Assembly (NCBI RefSeq): GCF_000524195.1
Contig: NW_020170481.1
Span: 91,499-155,498, forward strand
Length of the DNA stretch: 64,000 nt
Source of the DNA: Echinococcus granulosus
Lineage: Eukaryota > Platyhelminthes > Cestoda > Cyclophyllidea > Taeniidae
Direction: 5' to 3'
In this document: in pieces, positions 1 through 12,862 of the stretch
Layout of the letters: each line of letters begins with the position of its first letter
Numbering within the stretch: the stretch's first letter is position 1
The notes under the pieces: model-generated
Seen by the model: the letters and a program-made list of their open reading frames with translations, nothing else
Databases searched by the model: none
What the model was told of the DNA's origin: nothing
Program-made: the position numbers and the translations under genes

Positions 1-949
1 TAAAATGAGTGTAACGGTGTGTTGCCAAGTAGCGTGAACTTGAGCTTTCTAGGATGGCTGCTGTGAGAGAACTGAAATGAGCACGTAAGTGGAAAGTGGG
101 GCGGATAGGCAAGAAGGCGATCTGCAGACTCACGCATTCGCTTTCTGCTTCCAAGTCCTTAACATTCATGACATGTTTGTAAGAAGAAGCGAGAGCTCAT
201 TAGCCAACACCCCCCACGCATTTACTTCAACTGTCTTGTGGCGAAGTCACCAACACCATTTACTTTCTACAAGGCATGACATAAACAAATGATGGCGTCA
301 GAGAAGGCATAAGAACACATGAGATAACATATCAATGGATTGTTCCATTAACGCCCCAAGTGCCCTTTTCTGCCATAGAAATAGCTAAATCGGACATTTG
401 GGAGAAGGCGCAGCAACCATCTGCAGGTAGTGCTACCTACAGCCCCAAAAGCGGCGCCTGCGAAATTGTGCCCATTTACTTACTTTGGATGGTTTTGACC
501 ACTTCATCCACTCCATCATCAACCCGACTGCCATATTCATTCCACACATTGAGGCTAGGCTTAGATAAGCTCCAAGAGCACAAAGGCGCCTCCTCGTTGT
601 AAGAGATTGTCGGCTCCACATCCGATATATCTCCGTCATAATGCTACCCTTTCCTGAGGTTCAAATATCTAGTTTACTCTGTTTCACTAGTATTATTCTT
701 TGGCGTTTCGCCTGTCAGACCAAGCTATCAAAATGTGGTCTTTTGAAATACCATCTCTGCATAACCACTGGGGCCTATCCACCACTATCATTCTTCCTTC
801 CTCTTCCTCTTTCTCTCTTTCTTCCACACACCATGGCAAAGGAATAAACCATCAACAGTAGAGGATTAAATCAATGACTCTGTGACTTTTGTGTCTTGCT
901 TTTAACCTCTTCTCTTCCATTCCAGCATATGATTTATGTGGTCCTTTTT
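1..949. other. No gene seen
   Basis: Short random-looking open frames on both strands and no recognisable duplicate elsewhere in the window. Confidence 0.4.
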
Positions 950-3900
950 TGACTACTTCTGGTTTTGCATGCAGCCGCCGGAAGCACCTCCTATCCGCTA
1001 AACTGATATGACCCCTTTTGAACCACCAAATCAACACATTGTTCAGTGAGAGATGAATTTGTGATCCCATCATGCTCTTGTTTACACTCTTATGCATGTG
1101 ACAGAGCGTCGTTTGACGCAGTTCACGTGGTGACCTGGTTGCTATATCAAAGTCTGAGTTAAAACTCCTCTTTGTGTCCACCTTAATCAACAATCAAGCA
1201 CACAATCACATGTGCGAGTAGAAGGACGTATCATCTGTGTAATAAAATCGTATTGCAGTCCTCAAGACCGACGCAGTCCACCACCACATCTGCATCAAAC
1301 ACACCACGCAAACATCTAACGTCACTTGATGCACATAAAGGGCACAACAGCTCGTATCACGGAGGTCTTCTCTATCACCACTGCCATCGGTCAAAATAAC
1401 CCAAGGCTTCTTTTTGGGTTACTGGATGCAGGAATTTTGACCTCAGATGGCAAAGTCTGCAACTTTCCAATTACAAGCTTCTTTGAATATAATAGCAGTC
1501 ACTCCTAGGAAGATGCCGTTCCCCCTCCCCTCAATTCCCCTCTCCTAACTATTTAATTCTATAAGCAGTTTGGAATAGGTCTGTTCAAATCCCCTTACTG
1601 GTAAATACGAGGTGCAGATAATAAACATTCACAGTAGGGTCAAGGTCATTTAAACAAGAATGTAATGAACAATCGAGTCCTTAAACGATTTCAACTACTC
1701 CAGTTGTGTCACAACTCCCTGCGACACAGACATGCAAAGCTAGTAAAAAACAGTTAATAAGGAGAATTTACCGTTTCGGCTTGATCTAGTCATCAAGGCG
1801 TTACCACAGAATATGATCTTGGTGTGATCCTGTGTGTGCCACTTTATGCGCACCGCTTCAGGCTAAACACTGTGTAGGAGGGAATCCATGGAGTAAATGT
1901 TGTCGTCACGACCACCTTGCTACTTCACGAGATTGGCACAAACCCATCAGTAGGGGAGGAGAGATGATGAGGCCAGAAACAGTCCGCAACGTGTTTCTTC
2001 CATTTAGGTGGATGTGGAGAGGTAAACGATTGCCGAAGAAAGAATAAACACTTCCGGTACTGGGATCTCAGGGCACTGAGATGAAAGGACCACCATGCAG
2101 CCTCTTCTGGCACCTCTCTTCTATCCACCTAAATGATCGATTGTAATGTGTCTTAAAAAGAAAAAAGTCACAATCATCATCTACTTAATTCTTTTCAGTT
2201 CACCCGACCTTTTGAAGACACTACTTAAAGTGGTAATTTGCCATAATTTGGCAGGGAACACGTGTCACCTACTTGTGACGCTGGCAGCTGAAATGTTAAC
2301 TGCAGTAATGAATACACGTTTAAGAGTTGCAAATCATCAATCCAAATGGCGGCACCGTCTTTGGAACATGCATCGGTAGTGCGACTGCAGAGGTGCCTCC
2401 AATAGTTACACAACTTTCACAGCCATTCAATTTTATTGCTATCAGTTCCACGAAATTACAGGTTGTATACTCAAAACGTACTTGAATGAGACCAGTTACT
2501 GCATCACTCTACCCACTTACCCTCCTTCTTCTTCCCATCACACCCATCCACACTGCCTTCGAGACACATCGGTTGTTAGTAACATGGCATTTATGTTGCA
2601 CCCTTCACTGCACTATGCCTTGCCCTTTCCAGTTGATGGGTAGATGTCAGCCGTTGCTCCCATCACTCAGCCTCGCTCACCCTCTTGCCCCAGTCATATA
2701 CCACCAATCTGGGGTGATTTACCAATGGGATCATACCATTCAACCCATTTTGGAATTGTGGGTTCACATGCCTCGCCCTCACTGAGTGCTGCGAGGAGAG
2801 AGATGTAGGGGACCCCGGCCAACTTGACTGACAGACAGACAAACAGACTCGAGTCACATTCATCAGGTTAAAATAGACTTGAGGTACATATGAGGTCTAA
2901 AAGTGACAGAAAAGTGGGGAGGCCTGAAGTGTGGGGTCAGTGTAGGTAAGGTTAACGTTTAATCTGTAAAGGTAAAGCCAAGCCCATCCTCTCTTCTATC
3001 TAGCATAATAAAATTTTACGAATAGTGGATGGTTTGCCAAGTTGTAGATCTTAATGACTGGTCAAATTGCCACCTTGTTCTCTCTTGCTAAATGTCATTC
3101 CGATAGCGAGTTCATGTTAGATGAACCGCTTTATTCCGAGGCACACTCTTCCTCCTCCTATCCGCCTACACCCGAAGGCACGAGAATAATTTAGCTCCGT
3201 AGATTACGGCAGCAATTCATGCGAGCGGGGCTGTAAATGCGACCTAGAGGTAATAGAGTGCTAAAGCAAATTTGTGATAGAAGTGGGGAAGGAGGAAGAG
3301 GTGAGAGTGTAGGGCACAGGCGCACAGACCAAAGGATATCTCCTACCATCCAACTTAATAAACATTTAACATGCAAATTTATCGACTGCTTAAATTATTG
3401 CCAACCTTAAGGGTGGTCAAATACAAGACATTCAGGGCTCAGTATTTAACTTCACATAAAATTAACTTCATTAAATACTGGTGTATGGGGTTTAGTAGTC
3501 GTCAACACTTCTTCTGGAGGCTCTCGACATCAGTTGTGATGCTATAGCTTGTTGAACTACATTCTACTCTTCCACCTGACACTCGGACCAGACCGCTAGA
3601 CTTCCAAGCCTTCTCTGCGTGTGAGTTAGTAGCATGCATTACCATACCACTGGCTTTTCCCTACTTCCAAGCAGACTCAAGTGCCTTACACATTCAACGA
3701 AGATCTTGCCTGACCAAACGTGACCTCCCCTCTGATAACACCGTTTAAGCTCTACTGTCCCCCTAAGCGATGTAAAAATAAAAAATGCAGAAAAGCAACA
3801 GAGAATAGCAAGCGTGTTTCGGTAGTAGATACGAAGCAGGGAAAGGAATTTCAGAATCCTTCACCGGTTCGCACTCTCGTTCTAGCTCTCCCTTCTGCTA

Positions 3901-4645
3901 GCCCTCAAGTTGACAAAATGTGCCATCAGAGCAGAACCTACCCCACCAATGAAGACTAACTCACTTAACCCGGCAAATCGAAACTGAGTAAACGAAGGCA
4001 ATGGCAGTGGATTGAGGCAGAGTGGGGTGGATGTGGATTTGGGTAAGGCCAGAAAGCCGAAACAGAAAGGGAACAATAAGTACACACACACACTCAAGAC
4101 CACGCAGACGTGGGCAAATTTGAAAAAGGAGGGGGAAATTACCCCTCTCCATCCAAAATGTAAAATTGAATGTGGTGGCGATGTTGGTGGTGACTAGAGT
4201 AGTCACACATTTCTTTGATGCAGTTCGAGCTGAACGGATAGGTGAAAGTGATTTGGAAAGGAGAGAGTGATCGACAGTAGAAGAGATTACCACTGTGTGC
4301 TAGGTATCGTTACAGAAGCACCTGCTTGAATGCGTTTGCATGCATCCCCCGTGGTTTGTTGAGGGTAAGAGGGAGGGAAGGAGGGATGAGTAAGGTTACC
4401 TTGTCATCTGTGATCGGCTCCAATTGGTGGATGTCTACTGCATATAACCACACACACACACAACAGCTACTTAGCAATGTGCTTTTCCCTCCTAGGAAAG
4501 AATGACCAAATATATTTTGCAGTGGTTGAGGCTACCACATCACAGTTAAATTGGATCCAACAAATATTAACGCATTTTTTGTAAATAGGAAGATTATAAC
4601 ATCAAAATGTGTCATACTAGCAGGCTACTGAAGTTTACTCCTGAT
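950..4645. repeat. Duplicon copy A (direct copy at 9060-12862)
   Basis: Collinear with 9060-12862. Anchors: the GCCGCCGGAAGC region at 970 with 9066; AGTAGGGTCAAGGTCATT near 1632 with 10312; TACTTGTGACGCTGGCAGCTG at about 2270 with 11063; the block before 3573 with the sequence just left of the gap at 12343; and 4201-4645 with 12443-12862. Its first 700 bases also match introns of the TRIM gene (27500-28800). No intact exon lies in this copy. Divergence varies strongly along its length. Confidence 0.85.
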
Positions 4646-5254
4646 TGGCCGAAGTCTAGACAGAGTTATATTGTATAACCTCTCAATACTTTACTTCTGA
4701 CTGGCTCAAGCCTAATTAATGCGAGATCAAATAACTTCATGAGCATCAAAAATGGCACCCAGAACACGAGACACATAACATTGGGCACTACGATTACCAC
4801 ATTCATTCTACCTACTTTCATTCACCGAAGGTGATGTGGTAACTTTCACTACTACAAAGCGTCCAGGGTCTGTCTTTTGCTAGGAAAAGTTTTTCTACGG
4901 TAAGGATTCACAAGCAAGGAAACGACCACAAATTTTGCTCTTCAATGTGGTAATCCTTTCCTCACTTAGGGTGGAATTTGTTGCTGCCAATATCCTCTCC
5001 CTTTGCATTGCTACAAAATCTACCTTCTGGGAGAGGAGGTATAGGCGCATTGCTATGTGGTTGTGTGCGCGTGTTTATGCGCAGTAAATGTCAACCTGTT
5101 TAAGTCAATTATGGATGACGGGGATAGGATTAGTCTTACCTCTCTCTGCCCCTCACCCCACCCTTTACAAACCATGGAAGATGCATGCATAATCCATTCA
5201 AGCAGGTACTGCAGTAACGACAGCTAGCACACAGTGGCAAGCTCTACGAATGCC
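4646..5254. other. Apparently unique spacer, no gene seen
   Basis: Lies between copy A and the inverted copy. It contains no open frame of note and no match that I noticed elsewhere. Confidence 0.4.
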
Positions 5255-6250
5255 GATCTCTCTCTCCCACAATCCAGAAATGGTTTGAATGACATGACCC
5301 CCTTTGGGGTATTACCAGAGTTTGGTGGTACATGACTGGGGCAGGATGGTGAGCGAGAATGAGCGATGAAAGCAACGGCTGACATCTACCCATCAAATGG
5401 AAAGGGCAAGGCATAGTGCAGTGAAGGGTGCCACCTAAATGCCATGTTACTAACAACCGATGTGTCTCGAAGGCAGTGTAGATGGGTGTGATGGGGAAAA
5501 GAAGGAGGATAAGTGGGTGGAAGGATGTAGTAATCAGTCACAATCTACTGTGCTGGGTGACTACAGCGTGTGATGTCGTGGAGCTGTCAGCCATGAGATC
5601 TAGTGACTGTGGTACTGATGTAGTTCACAGAGGCATTTCTACAGTCGTACTACTGATGCATGTTCCAAAGACGGTGCCAAAGAAGAGATTGACGATTTGC
5701 AACTCGCAAATTTGTATTCGAAACTATCGCTTACCTTCCATCTGCAAGCGTCACAAGCAGGCGAGACGCGTTCATTGACAAATGATCACGTCATGTCGTG
5801 TCTATAAGAGGTGGGATGGATTAAAATGAATCACGTAGATGATGCTTGCAATTTCCTTCTTTTTAAGACATATTACAACCGACCATATGGGAGAAGGTGA
5901 GAGAGATGCCAGAAGGGGTGTCATGGTGGTCTTTTCACTACAGTGTTACTGAGCTCTCGGTAACCGAGGTGTTAATTCTTGTTTGACAACCATTCACCTA
6001 TTCATATCCATCTAAAGAGGAGAAACACGTTGCACATCGTTTCTGAACTCATTATCTCTCCTCTCCTACCGACAGATTTGTGCTAATCTCATGAAGTAGT
6101 GAGATGATCGTGACGACAAAATTTACTCCTTGATTCCCTCCCACACAGTGTTTAGCCTGAAGCAACTTGCATAAATTGGCATGCACTGGGTCCCACTTAG
6201 GTCGTATTCTGTGGTAACGCCCTGATGACTAAATCAAGCCAAAAGAGCAC
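5255..6250. repeat. Inverted copy of part of duplicon A (1770-2790)
   Basis: Read on the minus strand, this block follows 1770-2790. The segment around 6200-6240 is the reverse complement of the GGCTTGAT...GGCGTTACCACAGAAT region at 1777-1812. The segment around 5340-5450 mirrors 2580-2700. The two arms are separated by about 2.5 kb and point toward each other, so a transcript through both could fold back. Confidence 0.85.
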
Positions 6251-6959
6251 ATTTACATTATTGTCTGACTTTTACTAGCATCGCACGTCTCTGCATTGCG
6301 TTCTTTATTTGTTTCCGCCATGCAGATGCAACAAACTGTGCATCACGATGTGATTGAATGGATTGGCAAAACTCAAGTAGGTGGACGACACAACCCATCT
6401 GGGGTAGACAGCTACACTTCCCAGATTTTCCCCCGCATTACTTACCCCTGAATTGGAGTTATTTGGTAGTGGCCATTTCTATCTGGCATGTGGTGGTCAA
6501 TGGCTATTCGGAGAATGGCGCAACTGGATCCACTAATCCTGGACATGACCTTTCTAAACTACAGCGTAATTTGTATATGCTAAAAAGAGGAAAAGAAGAT
6601 GGAGAGCTTGAGAAAAGATAGTGTCAGTGGATGCGTCTATGAACGACGCCAAACGCCATCATCATCTGTAATTTATAACAAGAGAGAGAGAGAGAGAGAG
6701 ATTGGTTTGCATGTAAATACGCGCTCTTTGAAGGACAGTCACCCGTGAGTCTAAATCGTCACTCTTTAATTCGGCTTTGGTGAATGTGATAGGCCAATAT
6801 TATCCTCGAGCAGGTCAGCGATATGACCTCTACCATCGCAGTTCAATTAAGTGAGTGTGTGTGCGTGTGGATTTACCCTGCCTCTCCGCCTATCCCTCCT
6901 AATTTTAGGCCAGCTTGTCAATGCGCCACACCCCATTTTTTGAAGGCATGACGATGAAT
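6251..6959. other. Spacer with an AG microsatellite
   Basis: Holds a run of ten AG dinucleotides at 6681-6700. An 87-codon open frame starting at 6358 has no recognisable feature and is likely chance. Confidence 0.4.
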
Positions 6960-8787
6960 CTGTGTAATGTTATCTGGAAAGTGAAGTGAGGTGCTACAAA
7001 ACGAGGTCTTTCTCTCTGTTTTCCTATATACCATGCTCTTATATATGAATTACATAGGAAGGTCTCTGTATTCTCCTCAGCTACCATAAATTGTGCGTGA
7101 TCCATAATTAATTGGGCGAGATAAAGAAATTATGGTCCAATCCTCCCTGATTGGTAGGGGGGGATCAAAGATAACCTCGTCATTGATAAAATATTTACAA
7201 GAGCATAACAAATCTGCCGCTCTGCAGTAGAGCAGGCAAGACGCAACACAATGAATGGGACAAAGGAGGCATGGAATAAATGCTATTTTAGGAATGAGTG
7301 GGAAATGAATAATAATTATGATAGTAGAAAGAAGAAGAAGAAGTGATAAGGCAGTTTCTTCATCCAGATGTGTCTGGAGTTGCCCAGCACATTCTCGCTT
7401 TGATAACAACCATACACGCATGCAACTAGTGACTGCCTAATCAGGCCATTGTTCCAGTAGAGGAAAGTAAAGTCTCGGTGTGAAGTAGACACACTCTGCT
7501 ATGCTAATCTGCTTCTGTCTACTCATGAAGTAAACATGGAGTAAGTGGAGAGGGAAAAGGCGAGGGGGGGGGAAGGGACCTTGGAGTAACCTCTCTTTTC
7601 ACTGGTGATTGATTGGACTCAAAAGTTGACAACAGAGAGGAAGAAGAAAATTAGCAGGGAGGCATTCACCACAAAGGCGACAAATTAGTCAGCTACAGTA
7701 GGCAAAAGCAAAATCGCTGAAAGAAGGGGTTATAAGCCCTCGTATGGTAAAAGGCCTCTTTACCTTATCCCCTATTTCTCATTTGCAAGTGAAATGGGCT
7801 TCTTGAATACCGCAGTTTGTTGCCGAATCAATCCGTCAGCCAACCGAATAGAGGCAGTGTCTTGGATCTCACGCCGACAGACAATTCTCAAGCCAAAAAT
7901 GAGCAGAAATTGGGTTTAAAGGCTGAAAATAGAAGCAATAACGACTGCAATTGATAGGGTGCGGAGGAAGAGAGTGGGGAACTCTTATGAGCTATCAATC
8001 TGTTGATGGGTAAAGGATGAAACACCGATGAAAACGGCAGAAACATGTGGTCACTTAACATTCCAATGCAACAAATTCCTGTGAAAAGATGGATTAGCTT
8101 TTTATCTTTAGAGCAGGAAGAGGAGAAGTAGAAGGAGGATGAGTAAATGAGAATTACGTGCCTTTAAGTGAAGGGTTGATGACACTGGTGGAACCGTTGG
8201 TACCCGCACCCCATCTCCGTCGCTTGAGCTTTTACCTAGCATGACCCTCATAAAAGTGAGGCGACTGTCATTGATGCTCAACCAGGCAAAGGAGGATGCC
8301 AATTAAGCTAATCAACCAAGTGCTTAAAAAAGGAGGTGATTCTATCCTCCTCCTCTTCCTACTCTTCCCCCTCTTCCAGCAGAGGACGGTACTTTGAGAC
8401 TATACAGAAATAAGATTATGTTTGTTGTCTCCAAAATCATTCATGCTGCAAATCCCAGGACTCAAGACAACATAACATGTCGTCACCTGCAAAATGCAAT
8501 GAAAGTCGATCAGATGGGTAGACAGATGAGTGTATTTAAGCCTCCAAGGTAATCCTCCTTGGTAAATTATTTGACAATGAGGCAAAAAAGCATTCTGACA
8601 TAAAACTGCTCTCAAGCAGCCAAATGTGATGTAGGTTGGCATTAAAACTGAGCAAATAATTGAACGCTGAGTAGGATAATACTTGCGTCTATAGGGCCGG
8701 AGCATTTCACTACAACACAACTTGCGCTATTTGAGATAGACACGCCATACTCGAATACTCTGCGTTACTGTTGCAGCATGATCTTGT
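6960..8787. repeat. Copy of TRIM intron block 32970-34600, third copy at 23110-24026
   Basis: Direct repeats. The phrase TGCTATGCTAATCTGC with the following AAGTAAACATGGAGTAAGT occurs near 7496 and 33138, and a diverged form near 23486. Homology continues through the ATTCATGCTGCAAATCCCAGG region at 8441 with 34227. The AGGTCTTTCTCTCTGTTTTCC part at 7004 matches 23150. No gene is seen. Confidence 0.82.
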
Positions 8788-8837
8788 CATATTTGATTAA
8801 TGACAAGCCCACTGTCACCCAATTGGTTCGTTCTGTG

Positions 8838-8906
8838 TCCAGTGCAAGGACAAATGCAAACTCCCGTAGGTTCCGCAAACCTTGAACTGCTGATACGATT
8901 CACGAT
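8838..8906 (-). pseudogene. TRIM-NHL exon 8 fragment with lost splice acceptor
   Basis: The sequence matches the start of exon 8 (compare 26106-26174) and still reads IVNRISSSRFAEPTGVCIC on the minus strand. The acceptor dinucleotide has changed from AG to GG (plus strand CC at 8907-8908). The exon body after CICPCTG is replaced by unrelated sequence. This copy cannot be spliced as in the parent. Confidence 0.85.
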
Positions 8907-9851
8907 CCGGAAGGTGAAATATAAACCAGGCGCATAAGCTGTTGAAGACACGCAAACCCTATTCATTTCGAGAAGGTTTTTCTCCCCTGCCAAGCGTGGA
9001 CTCTTTTGCCATACCTTTGAACATGTCATTTCTGTGGACATTTCGACCGTCTGCTTTTGCATGTAGCCGCCTGAAGCGCCTCCTATCTGTCTAAATGACA
9101 TGACTCCTTTGGAGTGACCACCTCAACGCCTTGTTCAGTGCGGAATGAATTTGTGATCTCACCATACTCCTGTCCACACTCCTACACCTGTGACAGAACG
9201 GCGCTTGACGCAATTCGCGTGTTGATCTGGTTGTTATATCACAGCCTGAGCAAAATCTCCTCTTTGTGTTTACGCTAATCAACAATGAGGCATACAATCA
9301 CATGTCGGAGTAGAGGTACGTATCATCTTCTGTGTGATGAAATCATTGTGGAGTCATCAAGAGTGATGCGGTCCACCAACACTTCTAAAGTATCAAATGC
9401 TGAGGTATTCATCACTTCAAAAAGTGCTCAAATTGGTTTACAAATCCGAGACACCGCATGCTTAACCACCACGTGCCATTCAGCTTCTACCATTTGAGAG
9501 AGGTTTTAGGTGACAGCAATGTAGCATAGAGCGCCATATTGTATCGTACCGAGGAACTGGCCCATGCCTGCTTATACGTCCCTTCCCACAAGTCACAGGA
9601 AGTTGATGTGTATACCGATCTGCATCAAACACACCACGCAAACATCTGGGGTCACCTGATTCACACTAGGCACCAAAAAAACTTGTATTACAGAGGTCTT
9701 CTCTATCACCGTTGCCATCGGTTGAAATAAATAAATAACTCAAAGAGACGTGCTAGCTCTATTTCTCCCTCTCTCCACTCCTCTTTCTTTTCCTTTTGTC
9801 GCGCTCCCCATTATTCTCATTCCTAGACAATCCTCACTGAGAATAGCATAC

Positions 9852-9959
9852 CTTAGCCAGTAGGTAGAGGTGAAGATCCTCCGGCTCTGTCAGACTCGCT
9901 ATCGTGTCCATCTTGTCGTTCAGGTAACTGATATCCTTCGAGATGGAGCTCTCGTCGAT
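9852..9959 (-). pseudogene. TRIM-NHL exon 5 copy lacking 73 internal codons, otherwise open
   Basis: 36 codons, open throughout, reading IDESSISKDISYLNDKMD to EDLHLYLLAK. They match both ends of parent exon 5 (28051-28377). The acceptor CACACAG is intact and the donor is GTATGC. The parent's 73-codon Ser/Thr/Pro/Gln middle is absent, precisely in frame. Because the neighbouring exon copies are broken or missing, I call it part of a pseudogene, but this exon alone shows no disabling change. Confidence 0.8.
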
Positions 9960-12342
9960 CTGTGTGAAGAATCCAAAACAGTGCAACAATCAGATCACAG
10001 AGGAAACTCATATGCGCCCAATTACTTCAAACATCGTCACTTCCTACTCCCTTCAGCCACGTAGCCCCCTTGGCCATGCGACTCTAAGTCAAGGCTTCTT
10101 CAATGGGTTACTGGATGCTAGGGTTCCGACCTCAGCTGGCAATGCCCGCAATTTTCCGATTACAGGCTTCTTTGAATATAACAGCAGTTTCTCCTCGGAA
10201 AATGCCTTCTCATCTCCCCTCCCTCTGTCAAATCTGTTTTAACTAGCAGATTGGAAGAGGTTTGTTCAAATCCCTCGATGATAAGTATGAAATTCAGATA
10301 ATAAATATTTACAGTAGGGTCAAGGTCATTCAAACAAGAATGTAATGACCAATCGTGTCCTCAAACGAACACGGCTACTCCAATTGGGTTACAATATCCT
10401 GCGACCCTGATCTTATATTTGTACGGAGCCTATGTCACACATGTGTGACAGTAGAAGGAAACGTGTTGGGAGTGTTGGCCCAATCACGAACTAGAGGGTG
10501 AGATTGACAGAGGCTACCAAATGCGCAACCCCGCCACTCCAAAGATGAAGTACTCGATTGTGTTGCTAAACCCTTCTGTTGTGAGTAACTTGTATCTGCA
10601 GTCCCTGCTTCTCTCTGGATTGTGATTAGCGATGGTCAATTGTGCTGCCATATTGATAGCTTTAGCAGAATTCAGCTTTGTGATTCATAAGTATCAAAGA
10701 GCTATCCTGTCACACATTAGCTCCACCTGGATATGATTTGGTTTTGGCAAGCACTATTGAACAAAAGAAGTAATCAACCTATTTCTTCTCTTCAGGTGGA
10801 TTAGATGAGGTGAACGCTTGTGGAGTAGGAATTAACACCTCCGTAATTGGGATCTCAGGGGGACTGTAATGAAATGATCACCTTACAACTCCTTCCCCTC
10901 TCCTCCTCCCCTCCTTTCTCCTTCCAAAAGGACCGCATGTAGTGTTTCTAACGAAGAAAACTTGCAAACATCATCTACTTGATTCATTTTAATTCACTCG
11001 ATCTCTTGAAGACACGATTTGACGTGATAATTTGACATAATTTGGCAAAGAACACATCTCACCTACTTGTGACGCTGGCAGCTGGAAGGTTAGTGACAGA
11101 AGTGAATACACAGTTACGAGTTGGCACTCGTCAATCCGTTCTGCGGCACCGTCTTTGGGACATGAATCGGCGGTACGACTGTAGAAATGCCTCCGTGAGC
11201 TACATAGGTTCCACAGTCATTCGCTCTCATGTCTGACAGCTCCATGACATCACAAGCTGTAGCCGCACATCACTCTCAAGTATGACCGGTTGTTGCATCA
11301 TTCCACCCACCCACTCACCCTCCTCCTAATCCCCATCGCACCCATCTATACCATTTTCGACACACATCAGTTGTTAGTGGCCTGGCATTTAGATTGAATT
11401 TTTCAGTTGATTTGTAGACGTCAGTAGTTCGTTTCATCACTCAGCCCCGCTCACCTTCCTGCCCCAGTCATGCACCACCATCCCCTGGTGTTTCATCAAC
11501 AGGACTATACCATTCAAACCGTTTCTAAATTGTGGTTCCACATAATTTGCCCTCTCTGAGTGATGTGTTGAAAGGGATGCAGGGCATCTCCACCATCTTG
11601 GAGCCAAATTGACCCCGACTGGCAAATCAGACAGGAACGAGTCACGCTCATCATGTTAAAACAGACCTGAGGATCATATGAGGCTTCAAATTGACAGGAA
11701 AGTGAGGAAGACTGAAGTGTGGAGTCAATATAGGTAAAGTGGAAGATAAAGCCGTAGAGATAAACCACAACACAGGCATACACTCATTCTCTCTTCTCTC
11801 TAGCATGATATAATTGTACGAATTGTGGATGGTTTAATAATTGCTAGATTTCGGCCTGTCATCAAGGTGCCACCTCGTTTATGCCTCGCTATTCGTCAGT
11901 CTAAAAGCCAGTTCATGTTGCATGATCTGTTTTATTCCTATTCACATTCTTCCCACCAATCCGCCTACACCCAAAGGCCCTAGAATACTCTAGATCCATA
12001 GATTATGTCAACAAATCCCACGAATGAAGCTGCTAATGTGACATAGAGGTAATACAGTACTGAAGTGAGGAGGCTGGTGTGTAGGACACAGGTCCACAGA
12101 ACAAAAGCTGTCTCCTAACCACCAACTTGGTAGGCACTTGGCATGCGAATTTACCAACTGCTTAAACCGTCATCAACCTTAAGTGTAGTCAAATACAACA
12201 CCTCCAGGGACCAGTGTTTACCTCCACATGGAATGAACTTCATTAATTACTGGTTTTGGGGGTATAGCAATCGCCAGCACTTCCTTTGGATAGCCTTGAC
12301 ATTTGTTATGATGCCGAAATTTGTTGAACTACATTCCACTCT

Positions 12343-12442
12343 NNNNNNNNNNNNNNNNNNNNNNNNNNNNNNNNNNNNNNNNNNNNNNNNNNNNNNNNNN
12401 NNNNNNNNNNNNNNNNNNNNNNNNNNNNNNNNNNNNNNNNNN
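12343..12442. other. Assembly gap (100 N)
   Basis: Exactly 100 N, a placeholder length. Comparison with copy A suggests that about 630 bases are missing. Confidence 0.98.
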
Positions 12443-12862
12443 TCACACATTCATTTGATGTAGATCGAAATGAGGGGACGGGTGAAAGTGATTTGGAAGG
12501 GAGAGAGATTGCCATTGGCAGAGCTTGCCACTGTGTGCTAGCTATCGTTACAGAATTTTGCATGCCTCTGCCATGGATTATTGAGGGTAAGAGGGAGGGA
12601 AGGAGGGATGAGTAAGGTTACCTTGTCATCTGTGATCGGCTCCAATTGGTGGATGTCTACTGCATATAACCACACACACACACACACAACAGCTACTTAG
12701 CAATGTGCTTTTCCCTCCTAGGAAAGAATGACCAAATATATTTTGCAGTAGTTGAGGCTACCACATCACAGTTAAAGTGGATCCAATAAATATTAACGCA
12801 TTTTTTGTAAACAGGAAGATTATAACATCAAAATGTGTCATACTAGCAGGCTACTGAAGTTT

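Larger units (their letters stand above)
9060..12862. repeat. Duplicon copy B (partner of 950-4645, overlaps TRIM-derived block)
   Basis: The left part to about 10740 matches TRIM introns and exons at 26200-29180, lacking exons 6 and 7. The rest is collinear with copy A. The assembly gap at 12343-12442 corresponds to 3573-4200 of copy A, so the real gap may be about 630 bases rather than 100. Confidence 0.85.

Noticed and set aside
1583..1595. GTTCAAATCC motif resembling a tRNA B box, repeated in the copies near 10264 and 28693
   Set aside because: No matching A box and no cloverleaf could be formed around it. It simply follows the duplicon.
9285..9730. Two plus-strand open frames within duplicon B
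   Set aside because: They lie antisense in TRIM-derived intron sequence and are broken in the homologous copies at 1300 and 27550-27900.
12143..12463. 106-codon open frame crossing the N run
   Set aside because: A third of it is undefined bases, so openness means nothing there.
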